Numbered from the stretch's first letter, positions 1-8,534 are shown. The stretch is DNA of 64,000 nt from Flavobacterium cellulosilyticum (GCF_004349355.1 NZ_SMFK01000015.1:1-64000); one strand, 5' to 3'. Notes: a model not told the origin generated them from the sequence alone. Made by a program: numbers and translations.

Positions 1-240
1 TGCATCTTTGAGCTTTCTTTCAAGTTCCGAAATGCGTTCCTGTTCTGGCGTTTGCTTTAAATTGCCGTTCCCTGGAAAACTTCCTTGTCCGAACTCTTCA
101 TATTCTTTTCTCCATTTATACAACTGTGGAGCAGTAACTCCTAACTCTCTGGCCAGTTCTGAAATATTTGTTCTTTCAAAACTCAACTGGACTGCTTTCT
201 CTTTAAAAGCTCGGTCATAAATTATTCGCGTTTTTTTCAT
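1..240 (-). CDS. IS3-family transposase OrfA, 3' part missing at window edge
   Basis: The minus strand from the ATG at 240 gives 80 residues running off the window. It begins MKKTRIIYDRAFKEKAVQLS and continues with a helix-turn-helix (SELARELGVTAPQLYKWRKE, about residues 28-47) and then a heptad-like stretch (ISELERKLKDA). This is the classic IS3-family OrfA layout: an HTH that binds the terminal repeat, followed by a leucine-zipper-like helix. The catalytic OrfB (DDE integrase) would lie outside the window. Whether the element is complete cannot be seen. The next gene (311-535) appears intact, so no gene here is visibly interrupted. Confidence 0.85.
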   Translation of the reverse strand, partial: MKKTRIIYDRAFKEKAVQLSFERTNISELARELGVTAPQLYKWRKEYEEFGQGSFPGNGNLKQTPEQERISELERKLKDA

Positions 241-295
241 AAATTAAAATTAAGGTTTTTATTCTTAACTTTTTATGCGGGTAAAGTTAGCATGT
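1..295 (-). mobile_element. Left part of an IS3-type insertion sequence (boundary approximate)
   Basis: The element contains the OrfA start and about 55 bases of 5' flank. Read on the minus strand, TGGACATGCTAACTTTACC (about 278-296) is a plausible terminal inverted repeat because several IS3-family ends begin with TGG or TGA. The other end is not in the window, so the repeat cannot be confirmed and the boundary is a guess. Confidence 0.4.
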
Positions 296-298
296 CCA

Positions 299-329
299 AA
301 CTCCATTCATCTACATGAATGGAGTTTTT
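299..329. terminator. Perfect 10-bp hairpin overlapping the stop codon of the next gene
   Basis: CTCCATTCAT (301-310) pairs with ATGAATGGAG (315-324) around a 4-base loop; flanking AA and TT extend the stem. A T-run follows on the plus strand. Its left arm borders the probable IS end and its loop carries the TAG of the 74-residue ORF on the minus strand, so it could end that transcript or shield against read-through. Confidence 0.5.
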
Positions 330-535
330 AGTTTTGAGTGATGCTTTAAAATGATATAAATACCGTATAAAAATGCTATAGTAAATAATAATAAAATTTC
401 ATTGTCTATCGATAATCCTGGAGGAGTTACTGGTTGTTTAGCACCTGGCGAAGGAGGGTGAGGTGCTGCATAGACGTACATTTCCCCAAGAAGGTAAATA
501 ATAATATAATAAAACTTACTTCTATTGATTTTCAT
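311..535 (-). CDS. Small secreted or membrane protein, 74 aa
   Basis: Unrecognised small protein. The N-terminus (FYYIIIYLLGEMYVYA) looks like a signal or membrane segment, followed by a proline-rich stretch (APHPPSPGAKQPVTPPGLSI), then a second membrane helix (LLLFTIAFLYGIYIIL, about residues 48-63) and a short basic tail. This plan of a leader, a Pro/Gly linker ending PPGLxID and one C-terminal helix is common among tiny flavobacterial membrane proteins of unknown function. A well-formed promoter at 618-646 on the same strand, about 80 bases upstream of the ATG, argues that the ORF is real. Confidence 0.65.
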   Translation of the reverse strand: MKINRSKFYYIIIYLLGEMYVYAAPHPPSPGAKQPVTPPGLSIDNEILLLFTIAFLYGIYIILKHHSKLKTPFM

Positions 536-617
536 ATTTATAATAAGATGTTAATCTTTAGTGTATTGTCAATTACCGATTGTTGTTATAACTCAAAAAT
601 AGATGTTATAGTGATCG

Positions 618-646
618 CAAAGTTATTTTATTTAATTATAAATCAA
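618..646 (-). promoter_or_regulatory. Flavobacterial-type promoter for the 311-535 gene
   Basis: On the minus strand TTG (646-644), an 18-base spacer and TAACTTTG (625-618) match the Bacteroidota -33/-7 consensus TTG...TAnnTTTG. The downstream ATG is at 535. Confidence 0.6.
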
Positions 647-703
647 TACAAATTTAGATTAAAACCCATTTTTTATCGATGAAATGCAGTTTCGGCTTGA
701 GCA

Positions 704-740
704 TAAAAAAACCCTTTTAAATTAGAATTTAAAAGGGTTT
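704..740 (-). terminator. Intrinsic terminator after the CAT-anticodon tRNA
   Basis: AAACCCTTTTAAAT pairs with ATTTAAAAGGGTTT (709-722 with 727-740) around a 4-base loop. On the minus strand a run of seven T follows. It sits directly 3' of the tRNA. Confidence 0.8.
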
Positions 741-743
741 TAG

Positions 744-817
744 TGGTCCCACTTGGAATCGAACCAAGCACCTACTGATTATGAGTCAGTTGCTCTAACC
801 GAATGAGCTATAGGACC
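744..817 (-). tRNA. tRNA with CAT anticodon (tRNA-Met, or Ile2 read by lysidine)
   Basis: A 74-nt cloverleaf on the minus strand: acceptor GGTCCTA pairs with TGGGACC, the D-arm starts GCTC, the anticodon stem is ACTGA/TCAGT with loop CTCATAA, and the T-loop is TTCGATT. The discriminator is A and CCA is not encoded. Both elongator tRNA-Met and tRNA-Ile2 (C34 modified to lysidine) carry CAT. The lack of an initiator-type unpaired first base rules out the initiator. A tRNA-class model would decide between Met and Ile2. Confidence 0.9.
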
Positions 818-830
818 GTTTATGCGAATG

Positions 831-861
831 CGAAATTACTACAATTTTATATTTGTTGCAA
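831..861 (-). promoter_or_regulatory. Promoter for the CAT tRNA
   Basis: On the minus strand TTG (861-859), a 20-base spacer and TAATTTCG (838-831), one mismatch from TAnnTTTG, end 13 bases before the tRNA. Confidence 0.5.
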
Positions 862-959
862 CTATTTTTGAAGTAGTTTTATATATAATTTAATTAATTA
901 CTTTTTTAATTCAGAACAATCTGATTTTGAGAAACATTCATAAAAAGCTTTCTGACGTA

Positions 960-1361
960 TTATTTTATTTCCTGACATAATTCTATCAAAACACCATTTG
1001 TGCTTTTTGGATGAAGGAATGAAACTAATTTGTTATCGGCTCCTTTTTTTGGAATTTCATTTAAAACAACAAATCCTTCTTTTTTTAATCGGTCAATTTC
1101 AGCTAAAAGATCCTCTACTTCAAAAGCGATATGATGGATTCCTTCTCCTTTTTCGGCAATAAATTTTGCTATAGGACTTTCGGGATTTGTTGCCTCGAGT
1201 AATTCTATTTTATTGGGACCATTCAAAAAAAATGCTGTTTTAACACCTTCGCTAATTACCTCTTCCTCTTTATAAGCAGCAGCGCCAAAAAGTTTCTCGT
1301 ATATTAAAACAGCACTAGATAAATCGTTAACAGCAATTCCAATATGTTCAATTTTTTTCAT
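960..1361 (-). CDS. mce: Methylmalonyl-CoA epimerase
   Basis: Interconverts (R)- and (S)-methylmalonyl-CoA between methylmalonyl-CoA mutase and propionyl-CoA metabolism in the cytoplasm. The 133 residues form the usual two-module VOC (glyoxalase) fold. Expected metal ligands are visible: H6 (EHIGIAV), E53 (KIELLEA), H76 (GIHHIAFEVEDL) and E127 (GVLIELCQ). Length and motifs fit the epimerase and not glyoxalase I. It starts 40 bases after the stop of asd on the same strand, so the two may share a transcript. No mutase genes are in the window. Confidence 0.92.
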   Translation of the reverse strand: MKKIEHIGIAVNDLSSAVLIYEKLFGAAAYKEEEVISEGVKTAFFLNGPNKIELLEATNPESPIAKFIAEKGEGIHHIAFEVEDLLAEIDRLKKEGFVVLNEIPKKGADNKLVSFLHPKSTNGVLIELCQEIK

Positions 1362-1401
1362 TTTTTGAACAAATTAATACATTTAAAATTAAATGTAAGG
1401 T

Positions 1402-2391
1402 TTATACCAATTTATTTGCGATCAAATATTCAGCAATTTGAATTGTATTTGTCGCCGCTCCTTTTCTTAAATTATCAGCTACAATCCACATGTTTAGGGT
1501 ATTTTCTTGGCTTTCGTCACGACGAATTCTACCTACAAAAACGTCATTCTTGCCTTCGGCATATCTTGGCATTGGATAGGTAAATGTATCTAAGTTGTCT
1601 TGAACTACAATTCCATCTGTTTGACTCAAGATGGTTCTAATGTCACCAACTTCAAAATCATTTGAAAACTCTACGTTTACCGCTTCGCTATGTCCACCTA
1701 CTACTGGAACACGTACAGCAGTAGCGGTTACTTTGATAGAATCATCGCTTAATATTTTTTTGGTTTCTTTTACCAATTTCATTTCTTCTTTGGTATACCC
1801 ATTATCTTCAAAACTATCACATTGAGGAATACAATTGCGATTGATTTTATATTTATATACCATGTCACCTTCGATTCCAGCACATTCATTTTCGAATTGT
1901 TCTACAGCTTTTACTCCAGTTCCAGTGATGGATTGGTAAGTTGAAACAACTACTCGTTTGATGTTGTATTTTTTATGTAATGGTGCCAAAGCCAAAACCA
2001 TTTGAATAGTAGAACAGTTTGGGTTGGCGATGATTTTATCTTCTTTTGTTAATTCATTTGCATTAATTTCAGGAACGATTAATTTTTTTGAAGGATCCAT
2101 TCTCCAAGCAGATGAATTGTCAATTACGGTAGTCCCAGCAGCTGCAAATTTTGGTGCCCAATCTAATGAAGTTTGACCTCCAGCCGAAAACAAAGCAATA
2201 TCCGCTTTCATATCAACTGCGGTTTGTAAGCCTACAACGCTATGTTTTTGTCCTTTGAATTCAATAATTTTTCCAACAGATTTTTCAGAGGCTACCAGAA
2301 TTAATTCGGTGTAAGGAAAGTTTCTTTCTTCTAATACTTTTAACATTATTTCTCCAACCATTCCGGTTGCACCTACAACAGCAATTTTCAT
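1402..2391 (-). CDS. asd: Aspartate-semialdehyde dehydrogenase
   Basis: Reduces aspartyl phosphate to aspartate semialdehyde with NADPH, the branch point to lysine/diaminopimelate, threonine and methionine. The 329 residues show the Rossmann motif GATGMVG (7-13), the nucleophilic cysteine C126 in NPNCSTIQM and the catalytic histidine H234 in VVGGHSEAV. The length is normal. It has its own promoter (2433-2463). The diaminopimelate link fits the cell-wall gene (MurF-Alr) nearby, although mscL lies between them. Confidence 0.95.
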   Translation of the reverse strand: MKIAVVGATGMVGEIMLKVLEERNFPYTELILVASEKSVGKIIEFKGQKHSVVGLQTAVDMKADIALFSAGGQTSLDWAPKFAAAGTTVIDNSSAWRMDPSKKLIVPEINANELTKEDKIIANPNCSTIQMVLALAPLHKKYNIKRVVVSTYQSITGTGVKAVEQFENECAGIEGDMVYKYKINRNCIPQCDSFEDNGYTKEEMKLVKETKKILSDDSIKVTATAVRVPVVGGHSEAVNVEFSNDFEVGDIRTILSQTDGIVVQDNLDTFTYPMPRYAEGKNDVFVGRIRRDESQENTLNMWIVADNLRKGAATNTIQIAEYLIANKLV

Positions 2392-2432
2392 AATATATCG
2401 TTTTATTTTTTTTATTTCTTTTTATTGTGGTA

Positions 2433-2463
2433 CAAAAGTATGGAATCTTCAATGTAAAACAAA
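2433..2463 (-). promoter_or_regulatory. Promoter for asd
   Basis: On the minus strand TTTG (2463-2460), a 19-base spacer and TACTTTTG (2440-2433) match the flavobacterial consensus. The asd ATG lies about 40 bases downstream. Confidence 0.65.
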
Positions 2464-2508
2464 CGCATTCACAAAAAATAACAAAATGTTACAAATATAA
2501 CAACGCGT

Positions 2509-2535
2509 AAAAAAACCACGCTTTTCGGCGTGGTT
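2509..2535 (-). terminator. Intrinsic terminator after mscL
   Basis: AACCACGC (2514-2521) pairs perfectly with GCGTGGTT (2528-2535). On the minus strand a run of at least six T follows. Confidence 0.85.
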
Positions 2536-2562
2536 AAGTTAGAATATATAATGTAGCGGAAA

Positions 2563-2982
2563 TTATTTTTTCAACAAATCTCTAATTTGAGTAAGCAATT
2601 CTTCTTGAGACGGACCAGCTGGTGCAGCAGGAGCGGCAACTTCTTCTTTCTTTTTTGCTTTTTCTGCTGCTCTTAAAACAACAAAAACAAACAACGCAAT
2701 AATAACAAAATTAATAGTAGCCTGCACTAAATTTCCATATGTTATAATAGCGGCTTCAGCAGTTTTTGCAGCATCTAAACTTTCATAACTATTACCGTCA
2801 AGTGTAATAAATTTTTGAGTAAAATCTATTCCACCAGTTAATAATCCTACAATTGGCATGATTACATCATCGACAGCTGAACTGACTATTTTGCCAAATG
2901 CACCACCAATTACAACCGCAGTTGCTAAACTCAGTACATCTCCTTTCATTAAAGAAGCTTTAAAATCTGCAAAAAATCCCAT
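2563..2982 (-). CDS. mscL: Large-conductance mechanosensitive channel
   Basis: Homopentameric inner-membrane safety valve opened by membrane tension during osmotic downshock. The 139 residues start with the short N-terminal helix and the conserved pore helix (LATAVVIGGAFGKIVSSAV), with the strongly conserved DVIMPIVGLLTGG following. A periplasmic loop precedes TM2 (ATINFVIIALFVFVVL), and a charged cytoplasmic helix (EELLTQIRDLLKK) closes the protein. Length is typical. It is 73 bases downstream of murF-alr and ends at a clear terminator. Confidence 0.95.
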   Translation of the reverse strand: MGFFADFKASLMKGDVLSLATAVVIGGAFGKIVSSAVDDVIMPIVGLLTGGIDFTQKFITLDGNSYESLDAAKTAEAAIITYGNLVQATINFVIIALFVFVVLRAAEKAKKKEEVAAPAAPAGPSQEELLTQIRDLLKK

Positions 2983-3054
2983 AATTATTTGATTTATTGG
3001 TTGTTAAATAATAATATTTTAAACGAAGTTAAGAAAAGATTAACAAGAAAAAAA

Positions 3055-5499
3055 TTATTCTCGATAATAAATACGTTTTACTCTTTGAGAAATACTTGTC
3101 AGAATTTCATAAGGGATGGTGTTTAGTTTTTTTGCTATTTCATTAACTGTCGGTATTTTACCAAAAATAATCACTTCATCTCCTTCTTTACAATCTATTT
3201 TAGTACAATCTACCATCAACATATCCATACAAATACTTCCTATAATTATTGCCTTTTGGTTATTTATGGTAACAAAACCCAATCCATTGCCCCAAGCTCT
3301 CGAAATACCATCTGCATAACCAATAGGAATAGTGGCTATTTTTGAAGAGTCGTTAGCAATAAAACGTCTTCCATAGCCCACACTTTCGCCAGCTTGAATG
3401 CTTCTTATTTGTGAGATAACGGATTTTAAGGTACTCACGTTTTCCAATTCTTTTTGCTCTTCTAAATCATTAGAGACGCCATAAACTCCAATTCCAAGTC
3501 GAACCATATCGTATTGTGCGTCAGGAAAATTAGTAATTCCCGAAGTATTCAATAGATGACGAATTGGGTTTATTTGTAATTCAAATAGCATTTTCGATGA
3601 TAATTTTTCAAATAAATTAATTTGATAGTGAGTAAATTCAAGGTGATTAAGGTCGTCACTAGTGGCCAAATGGGACAAAATACTTTTTATAGTCACCAAG
3701 TTAGTGTTTTGTAGAATTGAAATTAATTCATTAATATTTTCTTCTTCAAAGCCCAAACGATGCATTCCGGTGTCGATTTTAATGTGAATCGGAAAGTGTA
3801 CTAAATTTAATTGTTCAGCAATTTTAAGGAAAGCATGTAAACCTTTCAAACTGTATATTTCGGGTTCTAATTGATGTTGGATAATAGACAAAAAACTAGT
3901 ACTTTCAGGATTTAAAACCATTATTGGTAATTTAATTCCGGCATTTTTTAATGTAATTCCTTCATCGGCGAAAGCCACACCTAAATAATCTACTTTGTGA
4001 TGTTCGAGTAGTTTTGCGATTTCAAAACCTCCGCTTCCATAGCCAAAAGCTTTAACCATTACCATAATTTTGGTGGTTGGTTTCAATTTTGATTTGTAAA
4101 AGTTGAGATTATGGCTAATTGCGTTGAGATTTATTTCCAAAATCGTTTCATGTGTTTTCCTTTCTAATAAGGAAACAATGGTCTCAAATTGAAAATGACG
4201 CGCTCCTTTTATCAAAATCGTTTCATTTCCAAAAGTTAAATTCGGATACGCGATTATAAATTTTTTCGTATTTTCGAATGAAGAACAGTTAGGAAATTTA
4301 TTTTCAAAAGCTGAAATCGTTTCTCCAATGACAAAAACTCTAGTTATTTTATTTGCTACAATCAATTGTGAAACTTTAGAATATAATTCTTCGTTTGTCA
4401 AACCACTTTCGAAAATATCCGATAAAATCAGCGTTTTCTTCTCGTGTTGTTTTTGACTTTCCAGAAAATCCAAGGCTATTTTTAACGATTGAAAATCGGA
4501 ACTATAACTATCATCAATAAGAGTGCAATTGTTAATTCCATCTTTGACTTTTAAACGCATTTCAACTGGAAACAATAATTTCATTCTATTTTGAATGGTT
4601 TCAATATTGTAATTGAAATACAATAAAACCATCAAACAAGAGATGGAATTTTCAATCGAAGCGTCCTCTTTAAAAGGAATTTGAACTTCAAAATTAGTTT
4701 TGACATAGTGTATTTGTAAAACTGTTCCTTCTTGATTTGGTTTTAATATTATAAAAACAGCTGCGGTTTTGTCAGTAAAACTCCAAGAAAATGTTTTACT
4801 ATTTGAATCTAATAGCGCTTTTACAATACTATTCTTTTGATATATAATGATATTAGAATGTTGGAAAAGAAGTAATTTTTCTTTTATTTTTTCATCAATA
4901 TTGGTAAAACCTTCATTGTGTGCTGAACCGATGTTGGTGAGGATTCCAATTGTTGGCTTAATAATCGCTTCCAATTTATCCATTTCGTTCCTTTTCGAAA
5001 TTCCTGCTTCAAAAATACCTAGATTGTATTTTTGGTTGATAGCAAGTATAGATAAAGGAACGCCTACTTGTGAGTTGTAACTTTTAGGACTTCGAACAAC
5101 ATTGAAATCGGGACTTAATAAGAAATTAAGCCATTCCTTTACGATTGTTTTGCCGTTACTTCCGGTCAAACCAATAATTGGGAAATCAAAAAGACTACGA
5201 TGATGAGCCGCAAATTGTTGTAGTGCTTCTAATGTATTATCTACAATCAAAAAATTGGCTTTGTTCTCGCATTTATCCGGAATATGGGTTACAACAAAGT
5301 TTTGGACTCCTTTTTCGATTAAAGTGGTAATATAAATATGAGCGTCATTATTGGGACCCACTAATGCAAAAAACAATGTTTTTTCATTGTTTTGCAAAGA
5401 ACGACTATCTATGGAAATGTTGTCGATGGTACCGTTAGAGACACCTCCAAACCTTTTGGCATGAAGGATTTGTTCGATGGTTTTTATAGATAAAGTCAA
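3055..5499 (-). CDS. murF-alr: Bifunctional MurF ligase / alanine racemase fusion
   Basis: One polypeptide joins D-Ala supply to its use in peptidoglycan synthesis. Residues 1 to about 445 are a Mur ligase (UDP-MurNAc-tripeptide:D-Ala-D-Ala ligase) with ATP loop GLTGSNGKT (110-118). From about 448 to 814 the sequence is a fold-type III PLP alanine racemase with Schiff-base lysine K483 in VMVKAFGYGSG and the GVYGVS/VGYGRRF motifs. This fusion is known across Bacteroidota. The MurF half looks divergent, so its activity is inferred from family knowledge and not from every active-site residue. It starts three bases after the tdk stop, which implies co-transcription. Confidence 0.93.
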   Translation of the reverse strand: MTLSIKTIEQILHAKRFGGVSNGTIDNISIDSRSLQNNEKTLFFALVGPNNDAHIYITTLIEKGVQNFVVTHIPDKCENKANFLIVDNTLEALQQFAAHHRSLFDFPIIGLTGSNGKTIVKEWLNFLLSPDFNVVRSPKSYNSQVGVPLSILAINQKYNLGIFEAGISKRNEMDKLEAIIKPTIGILTNIGSAHNEGFTNIDEKIKEKLLLFQHSNIIIYQKNSIVKALLDSNSKTFSWSFTDKTAAVFIILKPNQEGTVLQIHYVKTNFEVQIPFKEDASIENSISCLMVLLYFNYNIETIQNRMKLLFPVEMRLKVKDGINNCTLIDDSYSSDFQSLKIALDFLESQKQHEKKTLILSDIFESGLTNEELYSKVSQLIVANKITRVFVIGETISAFENKFPNCSSFENTKKFIIAYPNLTFGNETILIKGARHFQFETIVSLLERKTHETILEINLNAISHNLNFYKSKLKPTTKIMVMVKAFGYGSGGFEIAKLLEHHKVDYLGVAFADEGITLKNAGIKLPIMVLNPESTSFLSIIQHQLEPEIYSLKGLHAFLKIAEQLNLVHFPIHIKIDTGMHRLGFEEENINELISILQNTNLVTIKSILSHLATSDDLNHLEFTHYQINLFEKLSSKMLFELQINPIRHLLNTSGITNFPDAQYDMVRLGIGVYGVSNDLEEQKELENVSTLKSVISQIRSIQAGESVGYGRRFIANDSSKIATIPIGYADGISRAWGNGLGFVTINNQKAIIIGSICMDMLMVDCTKIDCKEGDEVIIFGKIPTVNEIAKKLNTIPYEILTSISQRVKRIYYRE

Positions 5500-5502
5500 A
5501 AT

Positions 5503-6132
5503 TTACTTTTGATTTTTGTTAGTTTTATCAGATGCTAATTTATGGTCTTCTTCACTTTTCTTCATCGCGTAAAAATAAGCTGCACGACTCAATGGTTCGT
5601 ATTCCTCGTTTTCACCAAGCATAACAAGTTTGTCATTGTCGTTTTTTCTATAGCTGTAATTGGCTAAATTTCCTGTACGAGTACAAACAGCATGAACTTT
5701 GGTAACGTATTCGGCAGTTGCCATCAAGGCAGGCATTGGCCCAAAAGGGTTGCCTTTGAAATCCATATCTAATCCAGCAACAATTACGCGAATGCCTTGG
5801 TTTGCCAAATCATTGCATATTTTTACAATTTCGTCATCGAAAAACTGGGCTTCATCAATGCCTACAACATCACAACCTTGTGCTAAAATAGCAATATTGG
5901 CTGCTGCAGGGACAGGTGTAGAACGAATTTCATTGGCGTCGTGTGACACAACCAAATCATCATGATAGCGAGTGTCAATGGCGGGTTTGAATATTTCAAC
6001 TTTTTGTTTGGCAAATTGCGCTCTTTTTAGTCTGCGAATGAGTTCTTCAGTTTTACCTGAAAACATAGAACCGCTAATAACTTCGATCCAACCAAATTGT
6101 TCTTTATGATTTACTGTATTTTCGAGAAACAT
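5503..6132 (-). CDS. tdk: Thymidine kinase
   Basis: Salvage kinase making dTMP from thymidine and ATP. I chose the ATG at 6132 (MFLENTVNHKEQFGWIEVI), which gives 209 aa; the reading frame is open to 6258 but the extra 42 residues look non-homologous. P-loop SGSMFSGKTEE and catalytic GIDEAQFFDD are present. The zinc ribbon of type II kinases is reduced: the usual two Cys pairs are replaced by CTRTG and YEPLSRAAY, leaving one Cys. Upstream of an operon with murF-alr. Confidence 0.93.
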   Translation of the reverse strand: MFLENTVNHKEQFGWIEVISGSMFSGKTEELIRRLKRAQFAKQKVEIFKPAIDTRYHDDLVVSHDANEIRSTPVPAAANIAILAQGCDVVGIDEAQFFDDEIVKICNDLANQGIRVIVAGLDMDFKGNPFGPMPALMATAEYVTKVHAVCTRTGNLANYSYRKNDNDKLVMLGENEEYEPLSRAAYFYAMKKSEEDHKLASDKTNKNQK

Positions 6133-6375
6133 TTTGTATTTTTCTACCTTTAGAAATGAATAATTTTTATTACTTTGTGGCGGCACTAAGCGACATGAAA
6201 ATTTTATACTTTTACATCGTTTCAAATGTAGAAAAATTTTATCAAAACTAAGATTCACGAGCCTTTAATTGTAAAATTATAATTGCTGTTGATCGTTGCT
6301 TGTTCTCTAGTTAAAAAACAAAACAAATTCATTTATTAAAAAAGACAGGACTTACTCACTATAATTTCAAATGTT

Positions 6376-7464
6376 ATGAAGAAAAAACTGGAAGCTGACT
6401 TAATGAGCATTGCTCACAGAGTATTGCAAATTAAAAACAAATCTGACATCAATCAATTGTACATTGAAACGCAGAAATTATATGAAAAACTAGCGATTTT
6501 AAGATTTGTTGAAGATCATTTTGCTGATGCAAAACCTACAATTGGTCAAGCCGAAATAGTCGAAAAAATGGAGCATTATTTTGAAGAAATTCACGTAGCA
6601 GATCCTTTGATTAAAATGATTCAGCCAGCAATTGTTGTTGAAGAAACTGCCATTGAAGAAGTTGTAATCGATGAAGTTCCAGTAGAAGTTCCTGAGAAAA
6701 ATGAAAGGGATGCTGCTGTTGAAGTAAATTCAACCGATGAAGTTGCAGAGGAAAAAGAAGTAGAAGCTGTTGTTGCAACTGCTATTGAGGTAAATGCAAT
6801 TGATGAAGTTCCAGAAGAAAAAGAAATACAAGTTGTTGTTGCAACTGACATTGAAGAAGTTGTAATCAACGAAGTAACTGCAAAAGATTCTGAGGAAAAA
6901 GTAGTAGTGGAAATCCCTGTAGAAGAGGAAATAAAAACTGAATCCTATAAAGATTATGGATTTCTACCAGCATTTGAGTTGGATGTAGAAGTGGAAGAAG
7001 AAACACCTAAAAAATCAGAAGAAGTACAAATTTCTTTTATGGATTTATTAGGAGGCGATTTTAGTGAGCCGATGTTTGTGAAAGCAGATCAATCTGATCC
7101 AATAAGATCGAAAACGCCTTTTAGTTTTCCAAAAGAGACTAGTTTTAAATTGGATAAAGAAGAAATAGCAACATCTATTGATGTGAATATAAAAAAAATT
7201 GAGCCTAAAACAGTTTCTCTAAACGATAAATTTGCAAAAGGAATTACTATAGGTTTAAATGATAGAATTGCATTTGTAAAGCACCTTTTTGGGAATAGCG
7301 TCGAAGATTATAACCGTGTAATGAATCAGTTAATTACCTATGATAATTATGAAGAAGCCCAAAATTTTATTGAAGATATGGTAAAACCAGATTACAATAA
7401 TTGGGATGGAAAAGAGGATTATTCACAACGGTTTTTAGAAATCATCGAGAAAAAATTCACTTAA
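6376..7464 (+). CDS. Acidic repeat protein of unknown function, 362 aa
   Basis: Not recognised by name. Residues 1-85 form a predicted helical segment (LMSIAHRVLQIKNKSDINQ). Residues about 88-200 are a very acidic low-complexity linker of degenerate units such as EVNSTDEVAEEKEVEAVV, EVNAIDEVPEEKEIQVVV and DIEEVVINEV. The C-terminal 75 residues look globular and conserved in style (LNDRIAFVKHLFGNSVEDYN, then NNWDGKEDYSQRFLEII). No signal peptide or membrane helix is seen, so it is probably cytoplasmic. Its stop codon is directly followed by the rsmI ATG, so the pair is probably one transcript. The repeats may vary in number between strains. Confidence 0.8.
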   Translation: MKKKLEADLMSIAHRVLQIKNKSDINQLYIETQKLYEKLAILRFVEDHFADAKPTIGQAEIVEKMEHYFEEIHVADPLIKMIQPAIVVEETAIEEVVIDEVPVEVPEKNERDAAVEVNSTDEVAEEKEVEAVVATAIEVNAIDEVPEEKEIQVVVATDIEEVVINEVTAKDSEEKVVVEIPVEEEIKTESYKDYGFLPAFELDVEVEEETPKKSEEVQISFMDLLGGDFSEPMFVKADQSDPIRSKTPFSFPKETSFKLDKEEIATSIDVNIKKIEPKTVSLNDKFAKGITIGLNDRIAFVKHLFGNSVEDYNRVMNQLITYDNYEEAQNFIEDMVKPDYNNWDGKEDYSQRFLEIIEKKFT

Positions 7465-8166
7465 ATGGGTAAATTATTTATTGTCCCAACTCCTATTGGC
7501 AATCTTGAAGACATGACTTTTAGAGCAATTCGGATTCTTAAGGAAGTCGATTTGATCTTGGCAGAAGACACCCGAACAAGCGGAAAACTATTAAAACATT
7601 ATGAGATTGGTACACATATGTACAGCCATCACATGCACAATGAGCATAAAACGGTCGAAAATTTAATTTCCCGTTTGAAATCAGGAGAAACCATTGCCTT
7701 AATTTCTGATGCAGGAACGCCTGCGATTTCTGATCCTGGATTTTTGCTCACTCGTGCTTGTGTCGAAAACGGAATCACGGTCGAATGTTTGCCTGGCGCA
7801 ACAGCTTTTGTACCTGCTTTGGTGAATAGTGGTTTGCCGAATGATAAATTCGTTTTCGAAGGATTTCTACCTGACAAAAAAGGAAAACAAACCCGATATT
7901 TGGCACTTGCCGAAGAAACTCGTACGATGATTTTGTATGTGTCGCCCCATAAATTAGTCAAAACTTTAGCCGAATTCATTACTTATTTTGGTGAAGACCG
8001 ATCGATTTGCGTTTCAAGAGAATTATCAAAACTACACGAAGAAAATGTTCGTGGAACGGTACGAGAAGTCTTGACACATTTCGAAAATAAACCGCCAAAA
8101 GGAGAAATTGTGGTCGTGGTTGGTGGAAAATCAACAATGAAAGAAAATAAAAAACAATCAGAATAA
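7465..8166 (+). CDS. rsmI: 16S rRNA (cytidine1402-2'-O)-methyltransferase
   Basis: Methylates the ribose of C1402 in the decoding centre using SAM. The 233 residues carry the tetrapyrrole-methylase-fold signatures: PTPIGNLEDMTFRAIRIL at the start, EDTRTSGKLLKHY, SDAGTPAISDPGF and a PGATAFVPALVNSGLP loop. The C-terminal extension of some RsmI proteins is absent. It abuts the acidic protein upstream and is followed 10 bases later by the HopJ-family gene. Confidence 0.95.
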   Translation: MGKLFIVPTPIGNLEDMTFRAIRILKEVDLILAEDTRTSGKLLKHYEIGTHMYSHHMHNEHKTVENLISRLKSGETIALISDAGTPAISDPGFLLTRACVENGITVECLPGATAFVPALVNSGLPNDKFVFEGFLPDKKGKQTRYLALAEETRTMILYVSPHKLVKTLAEFITYFGEDRSICVSRELSKLHEENVRGTVREVLTHFENKPPKGEIVVVVGGKSTMKENKKQSE

Positions 8167-8176
8167 AAAATATATA

Positions 8177-8524
8177 ATGAGCATTGCATCCTTCTTAGAA
8201 AAATTAAAACAAACACCAAATTCCATTACTTTCCCAGAAACCATTGCTGTGATTGAAGAAAATTACGATTTTACTCCAACGACTTTCGATAATGGAACAC
8301 AACATAATGCCGCTGGGCAAAACTCAGGTTCTTGCAAATTATTTGCATTTGCCCAATTACAAAACTTATCCCAAGCCGAAACTTTAGCTTGTTTTGGAGC
8401 CTTTTATTTCGAGGAAGTATTGGGAGAAGCAGAAGGGACCAACCACCAAAACATTCGTAATTTTATAAAATTAGGATGGGATGGAATTCAATTTGAAGGA
8501 GAAGCTTTGGTTTTGAAAGCATAA
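8177..8524 (+). CDS. HopJ-family protein
   Basis: 115 residues matching the HopJ type III effector protein family pattern: SFLEKLKQTPNSITFPETI, YDFTPTTFDNG, NAAGQNSGSCKLFAFAQLQN and HQNIRNFIKLGWDGI. The family name comes from a Pseudomonas effector. No secretion signal is seen here and nothing in the window suggests a type III system, so a housekeeping role is more likely. Ten bases after rsmI on the same strand; likely co-transcribed. Confidence 0.85.
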   Translation: MSIASFLEKLKQTPNSITFPETIAVIEENYDFTPTTFDNGTQHNAAGQNSGSCKLFAFAQLQNLSQAETLACFGAFYFEEVLGEAEGTNHQNIRNFIKLGWDGIQFEGEALVLKA

Positions 8525-8534
8525 TTTTTTTTGG

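Noticed and set aside
898..978. 26-codon minus-strand ORF (MSGNKIIRQKAFYECFSKSD...) overlapping the mce end
   Set aside because: Too short, no supporting context or promoter, and the overlap with mce could produce it by chance.
6621..6869. Ser/Thr-rich antisense ORF in the acidic repeat gene
   Set aside because: It is the mirror of the Glu/Val repeat and has no start context.
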